DNA from: Selaginella moellendorffii
Taxonomy: Eukaryota > Streptophyta > Lycopodiopsida > Selaginellales > Selaginellaceae
Assembly: GCF_000143415.4 (NCBI RefSeq)
Contig: NW_003314300.1
Location: forward strand, 901,148-965,147
Reading direction: 5' to 3'
Length of the DNA stretch: 64,000 nt
The notes beneath the pieces were generated by a model that saw only the letters and a list, made by a program, of their open reading frames with translations, made no database searches and had not been told where the DNA came from. Shown here in pieces: positions 55,550-64,000 of this stretch. The position numbers and the translations under genes were made by a program. Position 1 is the stretch's first letter, and each line of letters opens with the position of its first letter.

Positions 55550-56719
55550 GAGTTGGCCATGGTAGGGCTGAGATGGTGGTTTAGTGGAGCTGGTTATGGT
55601 AGTGTAGGCAGCAGGTTAGAGGCAGTCTTGCATCAGCATATGTGTTAGTGGCCGTGTCAGTCATGTGCAACAATGTTGTGGTGTGGGGATGTTCTTGTTG
55701 CTTACTGGGCTCCACTCTCACGCCAAAGACTCTCATGGAATGAGTGGAACCCTTATCATGTGGAATATCCCAGGAATCAAGATGTTCTAGCTGTCTCTGC
55801 ACGTTTGGAAGTTGGTATGTCATGTTCATCCCAGTGATCCGGTATGCTCATGGGAAGAGTGTGGTCTGTAGTGTCTGGTTGGGGTGTCAGTCTTGATGGG
55901 GAGATTTTTGCGTAGTTTGGCTGTGTTACGTGGGCTGAGGGTGCTTGTGAGAAGAATGCTTGGATGGCCTTGCGACGAGCTCTTGCCATTGAAGTTGGTT
56001 GCTGTGTTGTGTAGTTTGAGTTGGCCGTGGTAGAACTGAGGTGGTGGTGTAGTGGATCACAGGCAGTAACTCAAAGCAGTGGCAGTCTCCAGTGGTGTGC
56101 AACAATGTTGCAGTGTGGGGAGTAGCTCCTTCTCATCCTTCAAGCCACTCTTCGGCACCGATACTTACAAGAGGATTACACTGTTGCAATGTCCAAGTTA
56201 TTGGTGGATGCAGCAAAGAGGTCCTGGACATGTATATTCATCCCAGTGATATGGTATACTTGGCTCAAGAACTATCAGTACATGTTACATCCCAATATCT
56301 CACAAATCCATGCAGGGCGCATTCTGCTCATCCAAAGTGAAGCCGCATCACCTCATTCCCTTGGCAAGGCTTCACGTCCCAGCAAACGAAGGCAAAGCTG
56401 TAAATGCTCGAGACACTCATTCTCTTATGTAATGGTGGTCAGATGGAGCAGTTCATGTAAATGTTGTCCGATGTTCAGAATGCTCAATGGTGTAGCTTGG
56501 CAGTCTTTGCATAGGCTAAGGGTGCCCAGTGAGGAGAATTCCTGATGGTCTGGTAATGATGAAAGTTGTGTGATATTCTTGTGGTCATGTTTAATGGAGT
56601 TTAAGTTGTTCATCGTCTGGAAGAGAAATTTTTTATGGCTTTGTGACCTGTAAAAGCTGGTGTAGTTTGAGTTCGTGCAGCTCCACTACACCGCCACCAC
56701 AGCCCTCCACAGCCAACTC
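55550..56719. mobile_element. Candidate non-autonomous DNA element with about 42-bp inverted ends
   Basis: 55,550-55,592 and 56,678-56,719 are inverted copies (GAGTTGGC start, GTGGAGCTG end). A third copy of this end lies inside at 56,018-56,060 in direct orientation, suggesting two fused or partly duplicated elements. No transposase is visible, and a target duplication could not be fixed. Minus-strand frames inside have no known domain. Confidence 0.5.
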
Positions 56720-57213
56720 CCCCAAGCTAGACTAGGGAAAAACCAACCTTGAAAAAAATATAATTAATAAAATTCAAGAGCAAAATTCTAGATGCCCATA
56801 CTAGGGATTGATGGAGGATCATTCCTTAAAATGCCAAAATGCAGGAGAGAAGGAGAAATATAAAAAGAAAAAAAAAAGATACAATGGACTAGCTTTTGAC
56901 CATGATCTAAATGCACAGTTGAAAACTCAACCCACTAGTGTTTGTCTTATCCAATTCCCAAAATCATGGAGCTCCACTCATTATCGCCACGAGACAACAA
57001 TGTTCTTTGAGCTAAACACAAAAAGACAAAATGTTTGTCTTCCCCGGCACCAAGGAAAAATAACAAGCAAAAAAAAAAAAAGAAAGATGAACATGAGAAT
57101 GACACAAAGCTGCGCTCATCCTAAGTGCCACAAAGTCATAAAGGGAGAAGAAAAACAAGCACTCTTGATAGTTTTTCTGCTGGTGGTCAAGAGCTTTGGA
57201 TTTCATAAAAGAA
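56720..57213. other. Noncoding, nothing recognised
   Basis: AT-rich with A-runs; the 3' flank of GF-E. No gene could be supported. Confidence 0.5.
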
Positions 57214-58224
57214 CTATGAACTAGCAAGATACTTTCTAAAAGCAATCAAAGATTGCACAATCAAGCATCTAGACCTCTTATCCAGCAGTGCATCACAAGG
57301 GTCTGATGAGCCGAACTTTCTGGGACGGAATTTCCTCACCTCAGTGACAAAAGTAGGCCTTTGACCTCGTCTCACGCAATGAGCCAAAGCCTTTGTCATG
57401 GTGACAAGGTAAAAGGTCGGAAGCGTACCCATGAAAACGATTCCTGGAAAAACCATCTGTTCCGACATATCTCCCAAGTCGTGGACTTTATGAAGCCTCT
57501 CGTTCTCCTGTACAGCAGCCACTAATTCCGCCAAAAGCTGAGCTTCAGGATGATGACCTTTGTGCTCCCTGTCGTTGGCCACCTCTGAGCTCTTATCCTC
57601 GACAACCAGCATTTTAACTGTGGTAGCTTCATCCTCGACTGTGTGATCCGGATTTGCTTCTGTCTTATGATGGGACATCCGCAACGGAATGGTGATTCTG
57701 CTCCTTACAGAGCCGCCATTCCTGTCGTAGTGGAAATACTCCAACAGCTTCTTGACTAAATCGTCCACACATGACTCGTGCCCCTTGTGCGTTTTTGTGG
57801 CAGAGATAATGTCTTTCACCAACAATTCTATGGCACGAGACCTGAAGGAGATCTCTTTGGTAGAGGAGACCAAGTGAGCCGATGTCATATCTAGATCCAA
57901 AAATTCCTGCCATGAGTTACCAAACACCGTGCAAGGGGGCTCTCCAAAGAAATCTTGAAACGAATTGACCTCAGTGACCTTGAACTTGAAAAATTTGAGT
58001 TCCCTCTTACTCCAAGAAGATCCACTGCGGAATCCGATTTCTTCTACCTCAGCCTCGCTCTCATCATCCTCCGCCTCACCCTCGCCATGCTCTGCCTCTC
58101 CCTCACTATCATCTTCTGCCTCGCCCTTGCCATCCTCTGGCTCTCTCTCGCCATCCTCTGCCTCTCCCTCCCTATCTTCTTCTCCCTCACCCTCGCTATC
58201 GTCTTCAGCCCTCTTCCTCTTCAT
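57214..58224 (-). CDS. GF-E: unrecognised acidic nuclear-type protein, family GF
   Basis: 336 residues, ATG at 58,224. The N-terminus begins K-R-K-R and continues as about six degenerate acidic repeats (E-G-E-A-E-D-[DG]), then the GF core: F-Q-D-F-F-G-E-P-P-C-T-V-F near 57,950, S-F-R-S-R-A-I-E-L-L-V-K-D near 57,840, I-P-L-R-M-S-H-H near 57,685, and P-G-I-V-F-M-G-T-L-P-T-F-Y-L near 57,440 with C-V-R-R-G-Q-R-P-T-F after it. Same subtype as GF-A, but with acidic instead of basic N-terminal repeats. Open throughout. It is head-to-head with relic GF-G, as GF-F is with GF-C, so a divergent gene pair was duplicated. Function unknown. Confidence 0.62.
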   Translation of the reverse strand: MKRKRAEDDSEGEGEEDREGEAEDGEREPEDGKGEAEDDSEGEAEHGEGEAEDDESEAEVEEIGFRSGSSWSKRELKFFKFKVTEVNSFQDFFGEPPCTVFGNSWQEFLDLDMTSAHLVSSTKEISFRSRAIELLVKDIISATKTHKGHESCVDDLVKKLLEYFHYDRNGGSVRSRITIPLRMSHHKTEANPDHTVEDEATTVKMLVVEDKSSEVANDREHKGHHPEAQLLAELVAAVQENERLHKVHDLGDMSEQMVFPGIVFMGTLPTFYLVTMTKALAHCVRRGQRPTFVTEVRKFRPRKFGSSDPCDALLDKRSRCLIVQSLIAFRKYLASS

Positions 58225-58264
58225 GCTGAATGAAACCCTAAGAATATTGACTTATAGCTGACCA

Positions 58265-58503
58265 TTAAAACTCACAGGTCCGACATTGTAAGCTTGTCCA
58301 AGTCGCTCCTGGAGCTTTGGATGGTTTCATTCTGCTCGTTATGCAAATTCATAGGAGCTTTAAGGACAGGGACCACTATCCAGAGGCATTGCTGCGTTTC
58401 AGGAGAACCTTGTTCCTCGGGAAGAGGCTTCTTTTGCCTGGGATTGTGATGCGGAGCACGTTTTACCTGATGGGCCTGGCTTCTCAACGAGAGTCGACCA
58501 GTC
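58265..58503 (+). pseudogene. GF-G: deleted relic of a GF-C/D-type gene
   Basis: Contains pieces matching GF-D at about 47,757-47,830, 47,929-48,010 and 48,075-48,205, joined by internal deletions. It ends abruptly in the R-V-D-Q region at 58,503, exactly where the G1 LTR resumes. Confidence 0.8.
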
Positions 58504-58803
58504 AAGGGGTGTTAGGAACCTGGAGGCTTGGTGTGCTTGGCTGCTTGTGCCTGCAGGGAGTGTAGCCGAACCTTAAGTCCAGTCTAACCCGGGGAGGGGG
58601 ATTGGGAGAGATTTGGGAATCCGTAGATGGATGGCTAACACTCCGTTGCTCGTGCAGTGAGTAGCTGAAACCAAGTAGGACCAAGTAGGAGCTGGTATAA
58701 TAGGCGGGAACCTTGGCGAGAGAACTTAGCACAATCCAAGGCAGTGTTGGTCGGATAGACGAGGTAAGCTGGCAAATTTGAAAGGAAAAATTTGTGGCTT
58801 ACA
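58504..58803 (+). repeat. G1 3' LTR, right part
   Basis: It matches 3,707-4,007 from AAGGGGTGTTAGG to the terminal CTTACA. About 12 bp of LTR present at 3,695-3,706 are missing at the break. The 5-bp duplication TTTTC follows at 58,804-58,808. Confidence 0.9.
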
Positions 58804-60069
58804 TTTTCATCTTGCCTTCACTATAACTAAATACTAAACTCGCGTTATTGAGTCATACACTTGTCCAACATAAACATAATACCCCAGGTACGAGATAAAG
58901 GTTCATGGACAAGCACGAACTAAATGATCACTCGAATCTAACTCAACCGCAATAAGCTCACTAATGCATTTAGCCAACAGCTCTGAGCATGCCTTGAAGA
59001 GGCTAGTTATGCATAACCAACACTTAGTCGAAACTAAAGTGAAGATCATGAGATGGACTCATATCAGTACACAACCTCCTTATAAACAAAGCTATAGTAC
59101 AGGTACCAACATTTCAACTGCAAACAACTAAATTGGACATCACTATTCTCAGCCAAGGTGCAAGGCCACCAAGACTAAGTCAAGATTAGTGAGAGCTCAC
59201 TACTCTTATAAAGTCTTAATGAAATGCAAAGTGCAACCTGCCACCAAACATAACGCTATAGAAGAAAGGCACAAGGGTCACCCTTCATAAAAAAGTGCAA
59301 TAGCCACTTTTTTACACCAACTCCAAACTCTATCCAACTGAATTGTCTTAGCTTCAAAAGTTAGCATCCCTTTCGAGTTGCATCATACAAACTACTTATT
59401 AAAGTTTAAGCTAACCAAAGTCAACTCCAACCCTTTTATTAGTTTGTACTGGCTTACAAAAATGGAATGGTTTTCGAGCAAAGTGATTAATAGATCTGCC
59501 ATTGGAAAAGTTTAAGAAAATTTGTGGAAATTTTCCATCTTAGAGAAAAAATGACTCTCAATCTAGGAATACAAATTTTCAAAACTCAACTAACTTCCTC
59601 CTACCTAAAACTTCACATAAGTTCACCTTAACAAAAATTCTCATGATCCAACAATATACTTAAGCATTGAATATCTTTTTTTTTTTTTTTTTGCTCATAC
59701 TTCCGACATCTAACATTGATATCCTCAAAAATGCAAAATGAACATCTAAGGCTTGATCAAGAAGACCATATCTTCAGATATCTACATTGCACTAACACTC
59801 TTTTTTAATCACCTTCAAGATCCAATGTGAAACAAAAACACTAGCAAAAAAAATGACATGGAAAATCAAGTGTTAAGGAAAATTTCTCATCACTCAAACA
59901 ACAACATACCACTTTCACTAACACAAATGTTAGTGATGTCAATGCCTCAACTACACATCTTCTCCATCCAACAATCTACTCCAAGTGCTAACGGATCAAC
60001 CTATGAGCTATAGCAAATGACAACCTTTTTATGCCATGTGATATATGCCATGTGTCATATGCTACATAT
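58804..60069. repeat. Outer repeat, right half
   Basis: It begins with the G1 duplication TTTTC and continues the unit broken at 2,907. 58,804-58,895 match 54,412-54,494 directly; the following 230 bp match 54,090-54,300 inverted. Beyond about 59,130 the similarity to 53,650-54,090 is weaker. A T-run lies near 59,677-59,692. Noncoding. Confidence 0.7.
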
Positions 60070-61065
60070 CCAAAGTACAGTGGTGCAAAACTCAAGGTTC
60101 AGGACCTTGGGCCACTGAACAAAGAAACAGTGCCAAACTCCCAAGCATGGAGCCAAGGAGTGATGGAACTAGACCATGGAACAACTCCCGAGCATACAGC
60201 CCAAGGAGTGAAGGGACAGGAGCCCGAAGCAACTTGGAACAGTCCTAGAGCAACCAACATCCCAATGCTAAGACTAACACGCAAAACGAAGCCAAATGAA
60301 GTTTGGCATTATTTTGACATACCGGTGGCCTAATGCAAGGATATGGGTACTCCACCAGCTAGCATGGAATGGAACTTGGGCTTAAACACAAGCCAGACGC
60401 AGAACAAGGACAGGCACACAAGTGGGAGCTAGACTATGCCTCAGGTTGGTCGGCCATGCCTGACCTACTCACTATCCCTACTATACATTTGGAACCCCCC
60501 ATAGCCTCCCTTAGTATCAGGAGTTAGTCTCTGGGACAAGCTCGAAACTTACTAAATATGGAATATCCCTAGGTTGCGAATTTGGACATGGGACAAACAC
60601 CATTGTGTTCAGGCCGATCTCTACATACTGTAGATATGCCAAATAAGCAAATCTGGACACTTTCCATAAATAGCATTTGGGACCAAAATGAGACTAACAC
60701 AAAGGGCATAATAGCGAAGGTGTTTGGCAGATATGGTAAGCTATCATCTAGCGATATTGAGGGACTAGTCTCAATATGTGAAGGTTCTTGTCAAGTCAAT
60801 GCAAGACAAAGCAAAAGAGAACTAACAAGTGGGGCCAAGTATGCTAAACTAAATAGACACTTAGGAATTCCTTCCTTATGCTCGTCTGGCCAAGTGTAGA
60901 TGTAAAGTTCAGTTTACTAACACTTGAATAAGAGGGACTAATAAAGGGTCTAGCAATACCAACCTCCTGCCATCGTGGCAGTAAGGTAAGAGTGTCCGTA
61001 AGGATTAGCCGACATGTAACTTTCGATACCTGAAGTCACATTCATGACATCTTGTTAGCACCTTT
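60070..61065 (+). repeat. Module Z copy 3 joined to repeat Y copy 2 (candidate 3' LTR)
   Basis: 60,070-60,620 match 25,680-26,330 and 39,280-39,760. 60,660-61,060 match 66-450. The frame 60,582-60,899 is shared with the window start but has no domain. Placed after the right half of the outer repeat, it may be that element's 3' LTR. Confidence 0.5.
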
Positions 61066-62087
61066 GCAACTACTATTAGATACTTCCTTCTCAATCGAGT
61101 GGTGTTCTAGCATTCTTGTCTAGAGCGGATTCTTTTGGATAATGGTCCCACATTTATAGCTGAGGCATTTCATGTTTTGATGTCTCAGTTGGGGATACAC
61201 TACACTTTCACGAGTGCTTATCATCCACAATTAGACGATCTAGTGGAATGGCTCATTCGGACATTTAAAGGGATGATTGGGAAGTATGTAAACTTTTAGC
61301 ATTTCGATTGGGATGATTATTTGCCATCTTTTAGGTATACATATGTCACAGAGGTGCAGAGTTCTGTTGGTGCTTCACCATATAAACTTCTATATGGTCA
61401 TGATCCAATATTACCAACAAAGTTGGGTTTACCTTTGTGATTGCCACAAGCTGCTGATGCTAGGTCGTGGGATCAATATTTGACGAGCATTCATCCACTT
61501 GTCCGAGCAGAGTTTGCCAAACACTTAGGCGGCGTATAAGTGGGACAACAACAGCGTTACAACTCCCATCATCGTCCACCTATAGAATACAAAGTGGATG
61601 ATTTAGTGTTACTCCATTTTCCCCATCTTACGGTATGTGGTTTATCCAAGGGGCTCCTTGTGCAGTGGAAAAGACTATATCAGGTGTTGCAGCAAGTTGG
61701 ACCATAAGTTTATAAAGTTTGGCATGACTCCAGCAGGCCGATCCTCCAAAAATTGTGCATGTGCAGTGGTTGAAATATTTTATACAAAGGGATCAGGAGC
61801 AGTTAATACCATCTATAGATCCGCCAATGCCTCCTCCTGACGTTCCTCCAGATCCCAGCCCATCTACAAGAGAATTCTAATAGTCTTCCATTATTCCAAG
61901 AGGAGGGGATGATGTGAGGGCCAAGTGTACAGCTACGATGCCGTATATTAATATTAGCATAGTGGGATTTTGGTAGCCGTCGGATTGGTTTCAATCTGAA
62001 CCACTCACTCCTATAGATAAGCTAGGGTTTTGGGCTAATTAATATGCATATTTTTTGCATTCCCTTTCCATATTCCAAGCACCCACA
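61066..62087 (+). mobile_element. 5'-truncated G2-family gypsy copy
   Basis: Colinear with the last part of G2 (about 36,710-37,735): the integrase core with the second catalytic region and Glu region, C-terminal part, polypurine tract and a 175-bp LTR at 61,913-62,087. Broken by several stops. The 5' side joins repeat Y directly. Confidence 0.85.
61913..62087 (+). repeat. LTR of the truncated G2-family copy
   Basis: 175 bp, TGTGAGGG to CACCCACA, the same length as both G2 LTRs. Followed directly by a TA/CA microsatellite. Confidence 0.85.
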
Positions 62088-62240
62088 TATGTATATATAT
62101 ATACATATACATATACATATATATACATACACACACATACATATACATATACATACATATATATATACATATATATATACATACATACATATACACACAT
62201 ACATACAAATACATATACACATACATACATATATATATTG
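62084..62240. repeat. ACAT/TATA microsatellite
   Basis: Alternating (TA)n, (CATA)n and (CACA)n units over about 155 bp. It stays open in several frames on both strands, giving Tyr/Ile/Cys/Met-rich pseudo-peptides. Not coding. Confidence 0.95.
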
Positions 62241-63179
62241 GATTTGCTTTAGGAAGTGAGACATTAAAATTCATATTTTACAACTATGATATTTGTAAAA
62301 TGATGTAAATAATTCCTTCTAGCAATGCCAGAATATAGGGCCTCTTGGAAGACTTAGAGATCTCTCCATAGCAGTGTAAATTGCAAGAGTTCTTTCACAA
62401 TTTTCTGATTGAAAGTTTTATACATGATTAAAAAAGATGAAGATGTATTATCTTTATAAAAATTGTCTAATATAATGGCAAGTACAAACAAAATCATATA
62501 TTTATTATTAAATCCTAAAACAATATCAGACCAAACATCTAATCTTTCACTTCCATCTATATACTACATCTATGGCATCAGAATTTGTAGGTTACCAAGT
62601 TTGTACTCTTTTTTTAATTGAGATTTAACCTCATTATATATATTTCCAATGAAAAGAAAATCACTATCTTATGGCAAATATAGGAATGAGCCTAACTTAA
62701 AGATCAAAGCTCTGCCTTAAATTTAGCCTCAGCCCCCAGATTGATTGCTAGAAATATTGTTAGATTGAAGTTCTGTGTTTTTATATCTTTATAAAAGACT
62801 CTGGTATAATTCTAGCAAAATTTTGCAACAGAAAACCACCATGAAGTGTCAAGAATTAGCAAGAAAAACTAATGGCTTGAATAAAATTTTCTTGTATCAG
62901 TTTTGACTATTCTGGTTGAGATCTATTGTCATACATTCTTGGACATCAGAACGTCAAATTCATCATCACATCATCAAATCCCAAGAACATCCTTAGATGT
63001 GGATATGGATCTCCTTAGAAACTCAATCTCATTTGAGAAGTGAAAAACATCAATTGGAAGGCTTATCTTTCCTAGTTGTAGTTGATTTGATTTATGTTTT
63101 ACCTTGTGTTATTTAAACTTCTTGTTAATTATTCATGGTTTATTATCTTTTATTACATGATAAATAAATAATTTACTGC
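62241..63179. other. AT-rich noncoding DNA, nothing recognised
   Basis: Short frames only. No RNA gene, domain or repeat partner was identified in the window. Confidence 0.5.
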
Positions 63180-63600
63180 ATGTTGCATATAGTAATTGCT
63201 TAGTAATGTTATTTTAGTTTAGTATTATTTATGAATCCAATTGATCAATGTGTTATTCAATTAAGAATTCTCAAATTTTGGCTGAAAGAGAAGTTCAAAT
63301 GAAACCACATTGACTGTTTTATGCTCCAACTCTACTTTTTCATATTTTAGATTGTTGAAGCATCATGTCTCATCATGTTTAAGTTGTTATCATAATTATA
63401 AATATGTTTATAATTTATAATACTGTAGATTATGAAATATCTAGTAAATTTTATAATAAAAAACATGTTTATTAATAAAATAAAATATAAAATTAATCTA
63501 AATGAATAAATAAAATGGTAAAATATCCCAAAATATCCAAACATATTTTATGTATTTACTATAGGTTTTCTTAAGCAAACCAAAATCCCAATAAAAAAAT
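63180..63600 (+). repeat. AT-rich repeat P, copy 2
   Basis: Similar to 37,740-38,240 in direct orientation, including the AAATTAATCTAAATGAATAA stretch and the following TTAAGCAAACCAAA. Confidence 0.65.
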
Positions 63601-63855
63601 AAATGGATTTGTAGCATGCTCTTGACGAGTTTTTCTTGCCTGTGAGGAAAAATGCGTTACAAGCATCTTACATTTTCCCATGTCCCACTGGGTGCCATGG
63701 TGAGTTCTTTTTCTGTGAGTTTGGAAGCTTGACAAACTTTCATAGTTTTAGCTCCATGAACTCTGAGGAAATATAAATGTAGTTTTATATCAAAGAAGAT
63801 CGCTCTTTACCTCTCTGCAAATCCTTTTGGTGTCTCGTCGACTGCCCAAGGAGTT
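63601..63855 (+). repeat. Module M2, partial copy
   Basis: Matches 30,460-30,780 (GTGAGGAAAAA-GCG, TTACATTTTCC and TTCTGTGAGTTT blocks) with deletions. Noncoding here. Confidence 0.55.
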
Positions 63856-63865
63856 TTGGTGGCAT

Positions 63866-63900
63866 CCCAGGAGCTGGGCGGAACAAGGCCTGGAAGCATT
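63866..63900 (-). pseudogene. Tiny relic of a GF-C/D gene
   Basis: About 33 bp matching, on the minus strand, the L-P-G-L-V-P-P-S-S-W-D part of GF-C (45,166-45,200). Flanked by M2-like sequence, as near other family members. Confidence 0.65.
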
Positions 63901-63934
63901 TGACAAAATACCCCTCCATCCAATGGCTGCCATT

Positions 63935-64000
63935 TAGATGTAATGGCCTGAAAAGTCATCTCTCTTTAGTGCCAGGTATAAGAAGTATTTATTAGTTAAA
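63935..64000 (-). repeat. Inverted piece of repeat P at the window end
   Basis: Reverse match to 38,215-38,300 (TACCTGGCACTAAAGAGAGA). It continues past the window edge. Confidence 0.6.

Larger units (their letters stand above)
23866..58503. other. 34.6-kb gene-bearing insert in the G1 3' LTR
   Basis: Both flanks are G1 LTR, so this block entered, or was placed, inside the LTR after G1 integrated. No terminal inverted repeat or target duplication is visible. The left end starts inside module N1 and the right end stops inside a decayed GF gene (GF-G). The missing 12 bp and the shared AAG at the junction fit repair-type joining. Contents are listed separately. Confidence 0.8.
2908..58803 (+). 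mobile_element. G1: Ty3/gypsy chromovirus, expanded by nested insertions
   Basis: G1 starts TGTAAGG and ends CTTACA, with the 5-bp duplication TTTTC on both sides (2,903-2,907 and 58,804-58,808). Order: 5' LTR, tRNA-Met-like primer site, gag with coiled coil and zinc knuckle, protease, reverse transcriptase, RNase H, integrase, chromodomain, 3' LTR. Protease-RT-RNase H-integrase order plus a C-terminal chromodomain defines a chromovirus. Its own sequence is about 7.5 kb; the rest is three nested insertions at 4,177-5,173, 7,925-20,779 and 23,866-58,503. Its reading frames are broken by many TAG and TGA stops and small frameshifts, and the LTRs differ by several percent by eye, so the copy is old and inactive. 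Confidence 0.9.

Noticed and set aside
23866-58503. The 34.6-kb block as a giant transposon (Starship- or Helitron-like)
   Set aside because: No tyrosine recombinase, Rep/helicase, terminal hairpin or target duplication was found; both ends cut through unrelated local modules.
61066-61912. Independent host gene with zinc/integrase-like motifs
   Set aside because: It is colinear with G2 integrase and ends in a G2-type LTR.
62022-62274. Tyr/Ile/Met/Cys-rich frames on both strands
   Set aside because: They are translations of the ACAT/TATA microsatellite.

Overview
The window is repeat-rich plant nuclear DNA, most likely from a lycophyte such as Selaginella (inference). The grounds are canonical GT-AG introns of about 33-60 bp in every spliced gene, plant-type AAACCCT repeats, a PERK-type receptor kinase, a decayed PPR gene of plant type, Ty3/gypsy chromoviruses and a Cassandra-like TRIM. 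Nothing looks bacterial or viral.

The layout is a nest of insertions. (1) An outer noncoding repeat (about 60-2,907 and 58,804-61,065) is split by G1, a Ty3/gypsy chromovirus. G1 runs from 2,908 to 58,803; its ends lie next to the same 5-bp duplication, TTTTC, although they are now 56 kb apart. (2) G1 is itself interrupted three times: by a Cassandra-like TRIM with three LTRs in gag (4,177-5,173, duplication GAGGA); by a 12.9-kb DNA transposon in the RNase H region (7,925-20,779, duplication CCAG, 24-bp perfect terminal inverted repeats); and by 34.6 kb of gene-bearing DNA in its 3' LTR (23,866-58,503, no duplication, about 12 bp of LTR lost).

The 12.9-kb DNA transposon is the most unusual object. 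It has two divergent genes. The leftward multi-exon gene has a possible ParB-like fold, an acidic tract and a C-terminal FCP1/NIF-type HAD phosphatase domain. The rightward gene is one long frame resembling the DUF7869 transposase-like family. Both carry a few in-frame stops. Roughly 30 copies of a 22-bp near-perfect palindrome (half-site ATGGCRTGWGG followed by its complement) are scattered through this element, in introns, in exons and near the ends. I saw none elsewhere in the window.

The 34.6-kb insert holds an apparently intact PERK-like kinase gene (27,839-29,884), a broken ICT1-like GGQ release-factor gene just downstream of it, and several copies of an unrecognised protein family (GF). 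GF-A, GF-C, GF-D and GF-E are open; GF-B, GF-F and GF-G are broken. It also holds duplicated noncoding modules (N1, Z, M2), ADH and PPR gene relics, a complete but decayed small gypsy element G2 (32,758-37,735) and a third gypsy fragment. The same modules reappear at the right edge of the window (63,180-64,000), so this is a zone of repeated local duplication with several small in-place inversions. Module limits are visual estimates; no alignment software was used.
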